Position numbers and translations under genes: made by a program
Part shown: positions 24,191 through 34,030 of the stretch, in pieces
Layout: every line of letters begins with the position of its first letter
Position numbering within the stretch: the first letter of the stretch is position 1
Assembly: GCF_019511345.1 (NCBI RefSeq)
Contig: NZ_JAEUAK010000009.1
Location: 62,001 to 126,000, forward strand
Direction of reading: 5' to 3'
DNA: 64,000 nucleotides
Source of the DNA: Rhizobium mesosinicum
Lineage (GTDB): Bacteria > Pseudomonadota > Alphaproteobacteria > Rhizobiales > Rhizobiaceae
Notes under the pieces: generated by a model
Seen by the model: the letters and a program-made list of their open reading frames with translations, nothing else
Told to the model about the DNA's origin: nothing
Databases searched by the model: none

Positions 24191-25018
24191 TCAGCCGGCG
24201 AGCTCTTCGGCGCGCTTGCGAGCAGCCGCGAGTGCCTCGTCGAATAGCGGCTGCATGCCATCTTCAGCCATCAATACGGAAAGTGCAGCAGCAGTCGTAC
24301 CGCCCGGCGAGGTGACGTTCTGGCGCAGGCGCGCAGCGTCGTCGGGGGACTGGTGCAGTAGCTCACCAGCCCCCGCGACAGTTTCCCGCGCAAGGCGCAT
24401 GGCAAGGTCCGCCCGCAGGCCGAGTTTACGACCCGCTTCTGCCATACACTCGACGAGATAAAACACGTAAGCCGGCCCGCTGCCTGAGAGCGCCGTTACG
24501 GAATCGATATCGGATTCGGCAGGCACCCACTCGACAGGACCGGAGACACGAAGAAGGGCATTGACGCCGTCGCGTTGCTCGGCGCTGACACGTGCATTGG
24601 CAAAGGCGCCGGTTACGCCGCGCCCGACCATGGCAGGCGTGTTCGGCATGGCGCGCACCATAGCGGCCTCGCCGAGATGCTTTTCCAGGAAGGCCAGCGT
24701 CTTGCCGGCAGCGACCGAAACCACCACCGTCTGAGCCCCGACGACGCTTTTAACGGCCGGAAGCACGGCTTCCATCACCTGCGGCTTCACTGCAAGAAAC
24801 AGGACACCGGCCTTGAGATCGGCAGGAACGGCTGTGACATGCGTAGCGCCGGCATCGGCAATGGTCGATATCATCGCCGGCGACGGACCGGGATCGACCA
24901 CGACGACAGCGGAACCCGGAACTCCGCTCTTCAGCCAGCCGGAGAGCATGGCGCCCCCCATATTGCCGGCCCCGACGAGAACGACCGGATTGGCGGCTGA
25001 AAAGGCACTCGCAGGCAT
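24191..25018 (-). CDS. proC: Pyrroline-5-carboxylate reductase
   Basis: 275 aa. It catalyses the last step of proline synthesis, NAD(P)H-dependent reduction of P5C, in the cytoplasm. The Rossmann motif VLVGAGNMGGAMLSGWL lies near residues 13-29. AVKPQVMEAVLP, RAMPNTPAMVGRG and the dimerisation/active-site helix ALSGSGPAYVFYLVECMAEAG are typical of ProC. The ATG at 25018 lies 1 nt after the TAA of the YbjN gene, indicating coupling. Confidence 0.95.
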   Translation of the reverse strand: MPASAFSAANPVVLVGAGNMGGAMLSGWLKSGVPGSAVVVVDPGPSPAMISTIADAGATHVTAVPADLKAGVLFLAVKPQVMEAVLPAVKSVVGAQTVVVSVAAGKTLAFLEKHLGEAAMVRAMPNTPAMVGRGVTGAFANARVSAEQRDGVNALLRVSGPVEWVPAESDIDSVTALSGSGPAYVFYLVECMAEAGRKLGLRADLAMRLARETVAGAGELLHQSPDDAARLRQNVTSPGGTTAAALSVLMAEDGMQPLFDEALAAARKRAEELAG

Positions 25019-25019
25019 G

Positions 25020-25520
25020 TTACGCCTCGCCGACTGTTTCAAAGAGAACCGCTTCCATCGCCTTGTTGGCTTCCATGCCGGACCATACGACGAACTGGAA
25101 AGCCTGATAATACGCCTCGCAGGTGTCGAGTGCACTCGAAAGCAGCACCTCGACCTGACGGTTGGTGGGCTCGGCACCGCCGGCAAGCAGCAGAGATTGG
25201 CGGAAGATGACGACATCTTCCTGCCGCCACAGGTCGAAATGTCCCATCAGCACCTGGCCGTTGATCGCCGAGAGCAGCTTCACCACCTCATTGACCCTGA
25301 TTTCGGGAACCTTGATATCGAAGGCGCAGCCGAGATGCAGCGCTTCGAATTCCTCCATCCATGAGAAGGAAACGTGATAGTCGGCCCAGCGGCCCTCGAC
25401 GGTCATCGCGATCTCGTCTTCGCCGGAGCGCTCGAATGCCCAGTCATTGTTTGACGCCACGTACTCGATCATGTCGACCGGGTTCGACTGGCGTTCGACT
25501 TCCAATTCCATAAGGCTCAT
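25020..25520 (-). CDS. YbjN-domain protein
   Basis: 166 aa. The YbjN fold is visible: IEYVASNNDWAFERSGEDEI, WADYHVSFSWMEEFEALHLG, VNEVVKLLSAINGQVLMGHFDL. It is related to type III secretion chaperone-like folds. The E. coli protein affects motility and stress; the mechanism is unknown. The start at 25520 has AAGGTG upstream. It is the first gene of YbjN-proC-csaA, the conserved rhizobial order. Confidence 0.88.
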   Translation of the reverse strand: MSLMELEVERQSNPVDMIEYVASNNDWAFERSGEDEIAMTVEGRWADYHVSFSWMEEFEALHLGCAFDIKVPEIRVNEVVKLLSAINGQVLMGHFDLWRQEDVVIFRQSLLLAGGAEPTNRQVEVLLSSALDTCEAYYQAFQFVVWSGMEANKAMEAVLFETVGEA

Positions 25521-25922
25521 GCAGCACCTTCTTGACCGGAATGAATGCGGCCCAACTTCGTGAACGAACACAAAACAAGACACACGCAATACCGGAAACC
25601 ACCACTGGGGATGATCGCTGAACCGCTGCCAGACTAACGCAGTGAACTTGCCTGGCGCTTACCAATTCGCTTCGAATCATCATTTAAAATCAGTGTATAA
25701 TGACCCTCGCGGCCTGCCAGCCCCTTTCACGGAAATTTGGCGGGCCTGCTGTGGAAAGCACTTATGGAATCAGATTCAGCGGGGGAGGTAAAAGACTCTG
25801 CCCATTGGCTTTTTTGGCAGTGTCCACAGGTGGAAAATCACACCGGATTTTTTTATTGGAAGATGCGGCATGTAACATAAGGGCCACGCCGCACCTTATA
25901 CAGCATCTTATCTAAGCCGGAG
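25521..25922. other. Intergenic stretch between YbjN and UbiK genes
   Basis: 402 bp. It should hold the promoter of the YbjN-proC-csaA unit on the left. A 71-codon open frame (25700-25915) lacks a ribosome site and resembles no family. The region is AT-rich near 25840-25910. I see no strong hairpin or repeat. Confidence 0.45.
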
Positions 25923-26183
25923 TTACTTGCCTTCTGCTGCAAGCCTGGCTTCAAGCGTAGCGACACGGGCGGCGAGCGCCTCGTTTTCGTCGCGGGCCTT
26001 GATCGCCATTTCGCGCACGGCTTCGAATTCCTCGCGCTTGACGACATCCATGCTGTTCAACCAGCGTTCAGCGTGAGCGTTGAAGGCAGTCTCGATCTCC
26101 TTGCGCACGCCCTGCGCAGCACCTGCGGCATCGGTCATCAGCTTGGCGAATTCATCCATGATGCGGTTCGTTCCGGTCGTCAT
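25923..26183 (-). CDS. ubiK: UbiK (YqiC/BMFP-domain) ubiquinone-biosynthesis accessory factor
   Basis: 86 aa. An amphipathic N-terminal helix (NRIMDEFAKLMTDAAGAAQG) leads into a C-terminal coiled coil (REEFEAVREMAIKARDENEALAARVATLEARL). This is the BMFP/YqiC pattern in which the trimeric coiled coil assists the Ubi complex under aerobic conditions. GGGAG precedes the ATG at 26183. It is divergent from lgt. Confidence 0.88.
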   Translation of the reverse strand: MTTGTNRIMDEFAKLMTDAAGAAQGVRKEIETAFNAHAERWLNSMDVVKREEFEAVREMAIKARDENEALAARVATLEARLAAEGK

Positions 26184-26374
26184 GGCGTATTTCTCCCTTC
26201 GCACGACGTGAATATAGGCCTTATGGCCTCCGAAAATGGAGGTAGGGCTTCACCGCCGAGGATGCAAGCGCTTTGCACGGGATAAGGCCGTTCGCACGAG
26301 GCATAGCGAACAATGCACTTGACCGTCAGAGATCGCGGAGCCATGTTCCGCGCATCTCAACGGGTGGGAAAACC

Positions 26375-27226
26375 TTGCCGATAGCTGCTGATCTTCTTGC
26401 TATAATGCCTTTCCCTAATATCGACCCGATCGCTTTTTCGATCGGCCCGCTGGCGATTCACTGGTACGGGCTGGCCTATGTGGCCGGCATCCTGTTTGGC
26501 TGGGTCTATGCCCGCCGCATTGCTGCAGACGATGCGCTCTGGCCGGACAATACCTCGCCCATATCGAGAGCCCAGCTCGACGACTTCATCGTCTGGGCAG
26601 CACTCGGCATCGTTCTCGGCGGTCGCATCGGCTACATCCTTTTCTACGATCTCGGCGCCATCATCGACAATCCGATCCGCGCCGTGCAGATCTGGAACGG
26701 CGGCATGTCGTTCCATGGCGGCCTGACCGGCACGACGATCGCCATGATCCTCTTTGCCCGCCGCAACCGCATCCCCGTCTGGAACCTCTTCGATATCGTT
26801 GCGACGGTGGTGCCCTGCGGCCTGTTCTTCGGCCGTATCGCCAATTTCATCAACGGCGAACTCTGGGGCCGGCTGACGGATGTGCCCTGGGCAGTCGTCT
26901 TCCCGACTGGCGGCCCCTTCGCTCGCCATCCGAGCCAGCTCTACGAAGCCGGCCTCGAAGGCATCGTTCTGCTCCTCGTCCTTGCCGCCCTTGTATATGG
27001 CGCCAAGGCGCTGAAAAGCCCCGGCCTCATCACCGGCGTCTTCATCTGCGGCTACGCACTCTCGCGCATCTTCGTGGAATTCTTCCGCGAGCCGGATAAG
27101 CAACTGGGCTATCTCCTCGGAACGAACTGGCTGACGATGGGAATGGTCCTGTCCTCCCCGATGATCCTACTCGGCCTTTGGGCGATCTTCCGCGCCCGCC
27201 GACAGGCTGCTGCCGTGCAGCATTGA
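26375..27226 (+). CDS. lgt: Prolipoprotein diacylglyceryl transferase
   Basis: 283 aa with seven predicted membrane helices. The enzyme moves diacylglyceryl from phosphatidylglycerol to the lipobox cysteine. SIGPLAIHWYGLAYVAGILFG opens the protein, the essential His lies in GGMSFHGGLTG, and the Lgt signature GRIANFINGELWGR follows in TM4 with RHPSQLYEA after it. The start is uncertain: TTG at 26375 gives the usual short N-terminal lead-in, ATG at 26405 is the first ATG near the homology and would give 273 aa, and the open frame reaches back to 26273. midA follows 19 bp downstream. Confidence 0.93.
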   Translation: MPIAADLLAIMPFPNIDPIAFSIGPLAIHWYGLAYVAGILFGWVYARRIAADDALWPDNTSPISRAQLDDFIVWAALGIVLGGRIGYILFYDLGAIIDNPIRAVQIWNGGMSFHGGLTGTTIAMILFARRNRIPVWNLFDIVATVVPCGLFFGRIANFINGELWGRLTDVPWAVVFPTGGPFARHPSQLYEAGLEGIVLLLVLAALVYGAKALKSPGLITGVFICGYALSRIFVEFFREPDKQLGYLLGTNWLTMGMVLSSPMILLGLWAIFRARRQAAAVQH

Positions 27227-27245
27227 AGCTACCGGAACTGTTGCC

Positions 27246-28346
27246 ATGACCACCGCTTTGGGCGAAAAGATCAAGACGATCATCCAGGCAAACGGGCCGA
27301 TCAGTGTCACTGACTATTTCTCGCTGTGCCTTGCCGATCCCGAACACGGCTATTACCGCACCCGTGAGCCCTTCGGCCGGTCGGGCGATTTCGTCACGGC
27401 ACCTGAAGTGAGTCAACTCTTCGGCGAAATGATCGGCGTCTTCGTTGTTCACGCCTGGCAGCGCCATTCAACGCCATCTGGCGTTCGCTTGGTCGAGATC
27501 GGCCCAGGCCGCGGCACGATGATGTCCGATATGCTGCGGGTGATCTCGCGCATCGCCCCGCCGCTCTTGGATAACATGACGATCCATCTCGTCGAGACCA
27601 GCGAACGCCTGCGCGATGTCCAGCTCCAGACGCTCGAAGCCTACGACGGCAAGGTCAGCTGGCATGGCGGCTTTGACGAAGTGCCGCCGGGCTTCACGCT
27701 GATCGTCGCCAACGAACTCTTCGATGCGATCCCGATCCGCCAGTTCGTTCGCACGCCGACCGGCTTTCGCGAGCGCATGGTCGGCATCGATGCCGATGGC
27801 GAATTGACCTTTGCGGCGGGCGTCGCCGGCATTGATCCCGCCCTGCTGCCTGGGCCTGCACAGAACGTGCCTGTCGGGACGCTGTTCGAGATTTCGCCTG
27901 CGCGCCAGGCGGTCATGAGTGCCATCTGCGAAAGGCTGCGGGCCTTTAGCGGCACGGCGCTCGCCATAGACTACGGGCATCTTGTCACCGGCTTCGGCGA
28001 TACGCTGCAGGCCGTGCGAATGCACGAATTCGATCCGCCACTCGCCCATCCCGGCGAAGCAGACCTCACAAGCCATGTGGATTTCCAGCAGCTGGCGGAG
28101 ACGGCAGCCTCCGCCGGTGTGCATATTAATGGCGCACTGCACCAGGGCGACTTCCTCACCGGCCTCGGCATCCTCGAGCGCGCCGCAGCCCTCGGCCGTG
28201 ACCGCGAACAGCACACACAACAGATCATCCGGAGCGCCGTCGATCGGCTTGCCGGCGCGGGTGAAGGCCGCATGGGCGAACTCTTCAAGGTGCTCGCCGT
28301 CTCCTATCCGACGATCGACCTGATGCCGTTCCGTCCGGTGGATTGA
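27246..28346 (+). CDS. Class I SAM-dependent methyltransferase, MidA/NDUFAF7 family
   Basis: 366 aa. The N-terminal DYFSLCLADPEHGYYRTREPFG and GDFVTAPEVSQLFGEMIGVF are diagnostic of MidA. The SAM-binding motif I is LVEIGPGRGTMMSDML near residue 82, then IVANELFDAIPIRQF. Mitochondrial NDUFAF7 methylates an Arg of complex I; bacterial members are presumed to do likewise. It sits between lgt and pgeF in the order common in Rhizobiales. Confidence 0.92.
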   Translation: MTTALGEKIKTIIQANGPISVTDYFSLCLADPEHGYYRTREPFGRSGDFVTAPEVSQLFGEMIGVFVVHAWQRHSTPSGVRLVEIGPGRGTMMSDMLRVISRIAPPLLDNMTIHLVETSERLRDVQLQTLEAYDGKVSWHGGFDEVPPGFTLIVANELFDAIPIRQFVRTPTGFRERMVGIDADGELTFAAGVAGIDPALLPGPAQNVPVGTLFEISPARQAVMSAICERLRAFSGTALAIDYGHLVTGFGDTLQAVRMHEFDPPLAHPGEADLTSHVDFQQLAETAASAGVHINGALHQGDFLTGLGILERAAALGRDREQHTQQIIRSAVDRLAGAGEGRMGELFKVLAVSYPTIDLMPFRPVD

Positions 28347-28450
28347 CAGCCAGCGTTGCGCTCGCCAACATCCGCCGCAAAATGACACCGCTTCGCCGGA
28401 CGAGATCCGGCCAGGATGACATCGATCCCTTTCCCAAAACGGAATATCAC

Positions 28451-29245
28451 ATGACAGACGCGGCCTCTCCAGCACCGATCGAAAGCGCGCTGCTGAACGA
28501 AGCGGCCGGCGGTACGATCCGCCACGGTTATTTCACTCGCGCAGGCGGCGTCTCCCAAGGCATCTATCGCGGCCTCAATGTCGGCCTCGGCTCGCATGAC
28601 GAGCGCGACAATGTTCAGGAGAACCGCAGGCGTGTCGCCGCCTGGTTCGGTCTGCCGGTCGAGCGGCTTGCGACCGTGCATCAGGTCCATTCGCCCGACG
28701 TCGTTATCATCGGGCCGGACTACGACGGCGACCGGCCGCAGGCAGATGCCATGGTCACGGCAACATCCGGCATCGCGCTTGGGGTACTTGCAGCCGATTG
28801 TGGCCCGATCCTGTTCGCCGACCCTGAAAACCGCGTCATCGGTGCCGCGCATGCCGGTTGGAAGGGCGCGCTGACCGGCGTGCTTGAAAACACCATCGAT
28901 GCCATGGAGGCTCTTGGTGCTGACAGGGACAATATCGTCGCCTGCGTCGGCCCCTCGATCAGCCAAGCGAGTTATGAGGTCGGTCCGGAATTCGTCCAAC
29001 GCTTCCTTGCCTATGATCCGGCCTATGAGCGTTACTTCATCCCCTCCCCAACGGCGGGCCACGCCATGTTCGACCTGCCGGGACTGACCGTCGAGCGACT
29101 GCAAAACGCGGGCGTGCGCGCCGAAAGTCTCGGTCTCTGCACTTATCCCGATAGCGAGCGCTTTTTTTCCTATCGGCGGACCACACATAAAAAGGAGCCG
29201 GATTACGGCCGCCAGATTTCGGCGATCAGCATCAGGGAGATGTAA
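28451..29245 (+). CDS. pgeF: PgeF/YfiH laccase-domain protein
   Basis: 264 aa. The zinc-binding site is visible in RLATVHQVHSPDV (His), VLAADCGPILF (Cys) and IGAAHAGWKGALTGVLENTI (His). PgeF edits cytoplasmic peptidoglycan precursors, and homologues (FAMIN/YlmD) act on purine nucleosides. The start at 28451 is the ATG where homology begins; an in-frame 36-codon extension upstream overlaps the midA stop and looks spurious. The M24 peptidase homologue starts 5 bp after the stop. Confidence 0.92.
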   Translation: MTDAASPAPIESALLNEAAGGTIRHGYFTRAGGVSQGIYRGLNVGLGSHDERDNVQENRRRVAAWFGLPVERLATVHQVHSPDVVIIGPDYDGDRPQADAMVTATSGIALGVLAADCGPILFADPENRVIGAAHAGWKGALTGVLENTIDAMEALGADRDNIVACVGPSISQASYEVGPEFVQRFLAYDPAYERYFIPSPTAGHAMFDLPGLTVERLQNAGVRAESLGLCTYPDSERFFSYRRTTHKKEPDYGRQISAISIREM

Positions 29246-29250
29246 GCAGC

Positions 29251-30402
29251 ATGGCACTTCATTTCGAACGGGCTGAATTCGCAAGCCGGCTTGCCCGCCT
29301 GACGGACAAGATGAAGGAAGAAAAGCTCGACGCCCTGCTGCTTTTCGCGCAGGAGAGCATGTACTGGCTGACCGGCTATGACACGTTCGGCTATTGCTTC
29401 TTCCAGACGTTGGTCGTCAAGGCTGATGGCACGATGGCGCTGATAACCCGCTCGGCCGACCTGCGTCAGGCCCGGCACACGTCGGTTGTCGAGGACATCC
29501 ATGTCTGGGTCGACCGCGTCAACGCCGATCCGACGATGGACCTCAAGAACCTGCTCGTCGAAATGGACCTGCTCGGCAGCCGTATCGGCGTCGAATATGA
29601 CACGCATGGAATGACCGGCCGCGTCTCCCGGTTGCTCGACTCGCAGCTGACGTCTTTCGGTCAGATCATCGACGCCTCCTACCTCGTCAGCAACCTGCGC
29701 CTCATCAAGAGCCCGACCGAGATCGCCTATGTTGAACGCGCCGCCCTGCTGGCAGACGATGCGCTGGACGCAGCGATCCGGCTGACAAAACCTGGCGCCG
29801 ACGAGGCCGATATTCTGGCGGCCATGCAGGCGGCGATCTTTACAGGTGGCGGCGATTATCCGGCCAATGAATTCATCATCGGTTCGGGTGCCGACGCCCT
29901 GCTCTGCCGCTACAAGGCCGGCCGCCGCAAGCTCGACGCCAGCGACCAGCTGACCCTCGAATGGGCCGGCGTTTACGCGCATTATCATGCCGCCATGATG
30001 CGCACGATCGTCATCGGCGAGCCGACGCACCGCCACCGAGAACTCTACAATGCCTGCCTCGAAACGATCCAGGCGATCGAGACCGTTCTGAAACCCGGCC
30101 ATACCTTCGGCGATGTCTTCGACATGCATGCCAGGATCATGGACGAACGCGGCCTCGCCCGTCATCGCCTGAATGCCTGCGGCTACTCGCTCGGCGCGCG
30201 CTTCTCGCCCTCATGGATGGAGCACCAGATGTTCCATGCGGGCAATCCGCAGCCGATCGAGCCGAGCATGTCGCTCTTCGTGCACATGATCATCGCCGAT
30301 TCCGATACAGGCACGGCCATGACCCTCGGACAGACCTATCTGACGACAGGTGACGCCCCGCGTGCACTTTCGCGCCACCCGCTGGATTTCATCGGGGTCT
30401 GA
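29251..30402 (+). CDS. M24 peptidase-fold protein lacking metal ligands (creatinase/ectoine-hydrolase-like)
   Basis: 383 aa. An N-terminal creatinase domain (about 1-140) precedes a pita-bread M24 domain. The five metal-ligand positions of aminopeptidase P/prolidase are not conserved. Where DxG...SDxTRT is expected the sequence is EWAGVYAHYHAAMMRT, the His-box region reads NACGYSLGARFSPSWMEH, and the two Glu positions are in FVHMIIA and TLGQTYLTTG. It may therefore be a metal-independent hydrolase like creatinase, acting on a small molecule rather than peptides. It is the fourth gene of the lgt-midA-pgeF unit. Confidence 0.85.
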   Translation: MALHFERAEFASRLARLTDKMKEEKLDALLLFAQESMYWLTGYDTFGYCFFQTLVVKADGTMALITRSADLRQARHTSVVEDIHVWVDRVNADPTMDLKNLLVEMDLLGSRIGVEYDTHGMTGRVSRLLDSQLTSFGQIIDASYLVSNLRLIKSPTEIAYVERAALLADDALDAAIRLTKPGADEADILAAMQAAIFTGGGDYPANEFIIGSGADALLCRYKAGRRKLDASDQLTLEWAGVYAHYHAAMMRTIVIGEPTHRHRELYNACLETIQAIETVLKPGHTFGDVFDMHARIMDERGLARHRLNACGYSLGARFSPSWMEHQMFHAGNPQPIEPSMSLFVHMIIADSDTGTAMTLGQTYLTTGDAPRALSRHPLDFIGV

Positions 30403-30505
30403 ACCTCCGCAATCACCGGCAAGAATCCGGAATTGACAGATCGGTCCCCCCACCCCCATAAATTCGCACGGGGCTGATGCTGACGTGGGAAGGACGAACC
30501 GAGGG

Positions 30506-31351
30506 ATGACGCGAGTTGCGACTGCACCCACGCTCCTGATCTGTCTTGCCTTGCTTTCTGCTTGCAACACGACCGATGCACTGACACTCACGCCTCCGAT
30601 GGAAATTGGCGACTCCTCGATGAATCAGCGCTCGTCCACACCGGTGACGCAGAGCGAAGCCGAGCGTATGGCTGGAGCGCCGCAACAGACCTTCCCGGTG
30701 GCACCTCGCCGGAACGGCTACACGCCAGCCTACAGCCAACAGACCTATGCGACCCAGCCGAACTACCAAGCGCAGGCCTACCGGCCCGGCACCGGCGCTC
30801 CGCCGACGACCATGCAGGCCCAGGCCGATGCGCTTTCCCGTGATGGTTCTTCGCCCGCAGCTTCCGGCCCCATCGAAAGGGAGGCACTAGCGCCACCGTC
30901 CACAGCCGTCGAGCAACCGGCGCCGCGGCAGCCGACGCAGACAGCGGCGCTTGATCCCACAGTTTCCTCATCGACCTCGGTACGCGGCAATACCGTGCGC
31001 TTCCTGCCCATCATCGGTGCTCCGGTACAGGCCGTCACCCCGCTTTCCCGCCAGCTTGGTGCGGAGGCCCGCGCTCATGGCCTTGCCATCAAGAGCTCCA
31101 ACGACACCAGCAGCGACTATATTCTGAAGGGCTACCTCTCCGCTTTCAGCGACGAGGGCAAGGTCACTGTGGTCTATGTTTGGGACGTGCTTGACAATGC
31201 CGGCGCCCGGTTGCACCGCATTCAGGGACAGGAAATCGTGCCGACGGCGGCGACCGATCCCTGGGCCGGCGTGCCCGCCTCCGTGATGCAGCAGATTGCT
31301 TCAAAGACGATCACCGAATTCACATCCTGGCGGCAAAGCCAGGGCGGTTAG
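30506..31351 (+). CDS. Putative lipoprotein, unrecognised
   Basis: 281 aa. An N-terminal lipoprotein signal has the lipobox LLSAC (Cys near residue 20), then a long low-complexity region rich in Gln, Pro, Thr and Ala (about 25-155). A folded C-terminal domain follows (VRFLPIIGAPVQAVTPLSRQLG ... VVYVWDVLDNAGARLHRIQG). I do not recognise the C-terminal domain. The ATG at 30506 is chosen because the signal peptide length is then normal; GTG at 30485 is possible. Lgt encoded in this window would modify it. Confidence 0.75.
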   Translation: MTRVATAPTLLICLALLSACNTTDALTLTPPMEIGDSSMNQRSSTPVTQSEAERMAGAPQQTFPVAPRRNGYTPAYSQQTYATQPNYQAQAYRPGTGAPPTTMQAQADALSRDGSSPAASGPIEREALAPPSTAVEQPAPRQPTQTAALDPTVSSSTSVRGNTVRFLPIIGAPVQAVTPLSRQLGAEARAHGLAIKSSNDTSSDYILKGYLSAFSDEGKVTVVYVWDVLDNAGARLHRIQGQEIVPTAATDPWAGVPASVMQQIASKTITEFTSWRQSQGG

Positions 31352-31456
31352 CCACAAGCTTTTTATAAATATAAAAGTATGTGACGCCTTAGCCCTTGCA
31401 TTCACCGGGAAGCTGGCTAAAAAGCGCGGCTATCAGCGCATAACAGGCGGACCAAG

Positions 31457-32389
31457 ATGAAGGTTTTCGCAGGCAATTCGAACCGGCAACTCGCCGAAGC
31501 GATCTGCAACTATCTCAATGTTCCCTTAGGGAAAGCCAGTGTCCGAAGGTTTGCCGACCAGGAAATCTTCGTGGAAATCCAGGAAAATGTGCGCGGTGAG
31601 GACGTTTTCCTCGTACAGCCAACCGCCTTTCCCGCCAACGACCACCTGATGGAACTGCTGATCATGATTGACGCGATGCGTCGCTCGTCAGCCCGCCGCA
31701 TCACGGCCGTCCTCCCCTATTTCGGCTATGCCCGCCAGGACCGCCGCGCCTCCGGCCGCACGCCGATCTCCGCCAAGCTGGTTGCGAACCTGATTACCGA
31801 AGCCGGTGCCGATCGTGTCATGACGCTCGACCTTCATGCCGGTCAGATCCAAGGCTTCTTCGATATACCTACAGACAACCTCTTTGCCCTGCCCGTTTTG
31901 ACGCGCGACATCAAGAGCCACTACGATCTCAGCAATGTCATGGTCGTCTCGCCCGACGTCGGCGGCGTGGTGCGCGCCCGCGCGCTCGCCAAACGGCTGG
32001 ACTGTCTTCTGGCCATCGTCGACAAGCGTCGCGATCGGCCGGGTGAATCGGAAGTCATGAACATCATCGGCGACGTCACCGGCAAAGACTGCCTGCTGAT
32101 CGACGATATCGTCGATTCCGGCGGCACGCTCTGCAACGCTGCCGACGCGATGCTCGCCAAGGGCGCATCCAGCGTCACCGCCTATATCACCCACGGCGTT
32201 CTCTCCGGCGGCGCGGTCACCCGCGTCACCTCGTCGAAACTGCGCGAGCTCGTCATCACGGACTCGATCCAGCCGACCACGGCCGTCCTTTCGGCCCACA
32301 ATATCCGCGTCGTCACGACAGCGCCGCTGATCGGCGAAGCCATCAGCCGCACGGCCCAGGAAGAGTCCGTCTCCAGCCTCTTCGACTAA
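31457..32389 (+). CDS. prs: Ribose-phosphate pyrophosphokinase (PRPP synthase)
   Basis: 310 aa. It makes PRPP from ribose-5-phosphate and ATP for nucleotide, His and Trp synthesis. KVFAGNSNRQLAEAIC opens the protein. RFADQEIFVEIQENVRG, the ATP loop PYFGYARQDRRASGRTPIS near 90, DLHAGQIQGFFDIP, and the PRPP/ribose-phosphate motif DDIVDSGGTLCNAA near 214 are all intact. The length is the class I norm. It has its own 105-bp upstream gap. Confidence 0.97.
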   Translation: MKVFAGNSNRQLAEAICNYLNVPLGKASVRRFADQEIFVEIQENVRGEDVFLVQPTAFPANDHLMELLIMIDAMRRSSARRITAVLPYFGYARQDRRASGRTPISAKLVANLITEAGADRVMTLDLHAGQIQGFFDIPTDNLFALPVLTRDIKSHYDLSNVMVVSPDVGGVVRARALAKRLDCLLAIVDKRRDRPGESEVMNIIGDVTGKDCLLIDDIVDSGGTLCNAADAMLAKGASSVTAYITHGVLSGGAVTRVTSSKLRELVITDSIQPTTAVLSAHNIRVVTTAPLIGEAISRTAQEESVSSLFD

Positions 32390-32391
32390 AA

Positions 32392-32412
32392 GAGCCGGCC
32401 TTTGACCGGCTC
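32392..32412. terminator. Terminator between prs and the frameshifted paralogue
   Basis: GAGCCGG-CCTTTGA-CCGGCTC stem-loop just after the prs stop. On the minus strand it is followed by TTTTAG and would also end transcription of the pseudogene. Confidence 0.75.
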
Positions 32413-32441
32413 CTTCGATTTGGAGTAGCATTGTTTAACAT

Positions 32442-33904
32442 TTATTGCTGATCCGTACCGTTCGGCCCCGTCAGAGATTGGCCATTAACGGTCATGGAGC
32501 CGTCTTCGTTCAAAACGATAGCCCATTGTAATCTGCCGTCAAAACTATTGGTCTTGGCAAATCCCTTAGCCATCATCATCCCAAAACTAACTTGGCTGAG
32601 ATCAGGCTCTTTTTTTGCGAGCTCCTGAATGGCCGCAATCGATTTGTCGGAATCGCCAGCTGAAATCCAGAGTTTAAGCTGAGCATCCTTGCCGTTGATT
32701 TTACGAACGTTGCCGAAGATCACGAGATCATAAAGATCGGACGTGAGTATCAACTGCTTGAGGACGATCGCCAGCGATTTGCCGCCAACCAGCTTTTCGC
32801 CAAATTTCTCGCCCATTGCCCTCACATCGTCCTCGGTCTGGATTTGAGCAGTAATCAATTCGTTCCCGGCGGATGCAAAATCGAGGCCGTCAAAGACAAC
32901 CTGCATGTCCACGTTCTCAGGCAAAAGGGCCGCATAACCAGCCGGCACCATCCGGCTGTCAATCTTCGTATCTTTTACTAGGACCGCAAGGACCAACTGC
33001 ATCGCATCTGAGTGCCCCTGGAGAGAAACTTTACAGGCTAGATATCCTGCCGCCACATTCGCCAGAGGGCTCCTGACTGTCAGGCTTCTTGCAGAGATTG
33101 CATCGTCGAAAGAAGAGAGTATCGGAAACGACGCAGCCAACGCCGTCCTGAATTTCTCAAAATCCTCACGGACTTTGAACGATCCACCGCCGTTAGTAAA
33201 AAGCGAAAGTATCAGGCTGTTGAATTCCTTCTTTGGACATTGCTCAACTGATATTCGTGATCGATCTGAACTGCGGAAATCTTAAACTCCGGCACCTGTG
33301 ATTGAGATGTCTCCTGATAGTAATCAGAGAGCGACCCGCTGCCGCCGTAGTCGACGTGTCCATTACCGGGAGAACTAGCTCGCCAATTTATCGTGTTGTC
33401 CATTTTGCCCGCGTGGAAAACATCTTGGCGTTCGCCTAATTGGGAAACATAGTTCACACCCTTGACGGATGTATTTACCTGAATGCCAGATGTATTTAAA
33501 TCAATCAGACCACCGAGCACAAAAGATCCGATGGAATAATTGCCCTCAATGATCTTCCCATCGACCCCTTTAGCCAACAGAGAAGCTTTCACACTATTAT
33601 CAGCGCTGAGCTTGGCTGTAGTGTTGTCCTGCGGCGTGAAGAAAAACGACCAAGGCCCGAACCCAGCCATCCGGAATGTCTTCGGATCCAAGCCCTCGAA
33701 AAACCCATTGAAATCAAGAATGACTTCGAGACGGTCACCTGCCGGCTTGACTGTCAGGAAATCGGAATTCACAAGGTCGGGAAACGAGCTGAGAAGGCCT
33801 CCGCGAAAATCATCGGCATCCTTCTGCCGCATCTCCATGCCGTGGACCGCACAGATTGCGGAGAGCAAAAAAAAGCTCGTAGCTGTAACAATTTTTAGAC
33901 GCAT
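32442..33904 (-). pseudogene. Frameshifted paralogue of the exported protein at 34081-35640
   Basis: The N-terminal part (33904 down to about 33240) begins MRLKIVTATSFFLLSAICAV and follows the intact neighbour segment by segment (FLTVKPAGDRLEVILDF against FVTVNPAGNRYEVIYDL; FGPWSFFFTPQD against LTPWSVFATPLD). It then runs into a stop at 33212 in the wrong frame. Reading resumes in another frame from about 33240 (CPKKEFNSLILSLFTNGGG), continues AALAASFPILSSF-like sequence and ends at 32442 with KSIAAIQELAKKEPDL and QVSFGMMMAKGFAKT, shared with the neighbour. One indel near 33235-33245 explains the break. It could be a real inactivation or a sequencing error. Confidence 0.75.
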
Positions 33905-34030
33905 CCCTGAAATATCCCCATCCGCTGAAGTTGCGCACATTCGGGGATCGTAGTGCTCAATGTCAAGCACGCCGCATCCATAGAAGCTCTTAAACGACAA
34001 TGCCCAATAGAGCTGTGCGACGGGAGCAAA

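Noticed and set aside
25700..25915. 71-codon plus-strand frame between YbjN and UbiK genes
   Set aside because: No ribosome site and no family pattern; treated as intergenic.
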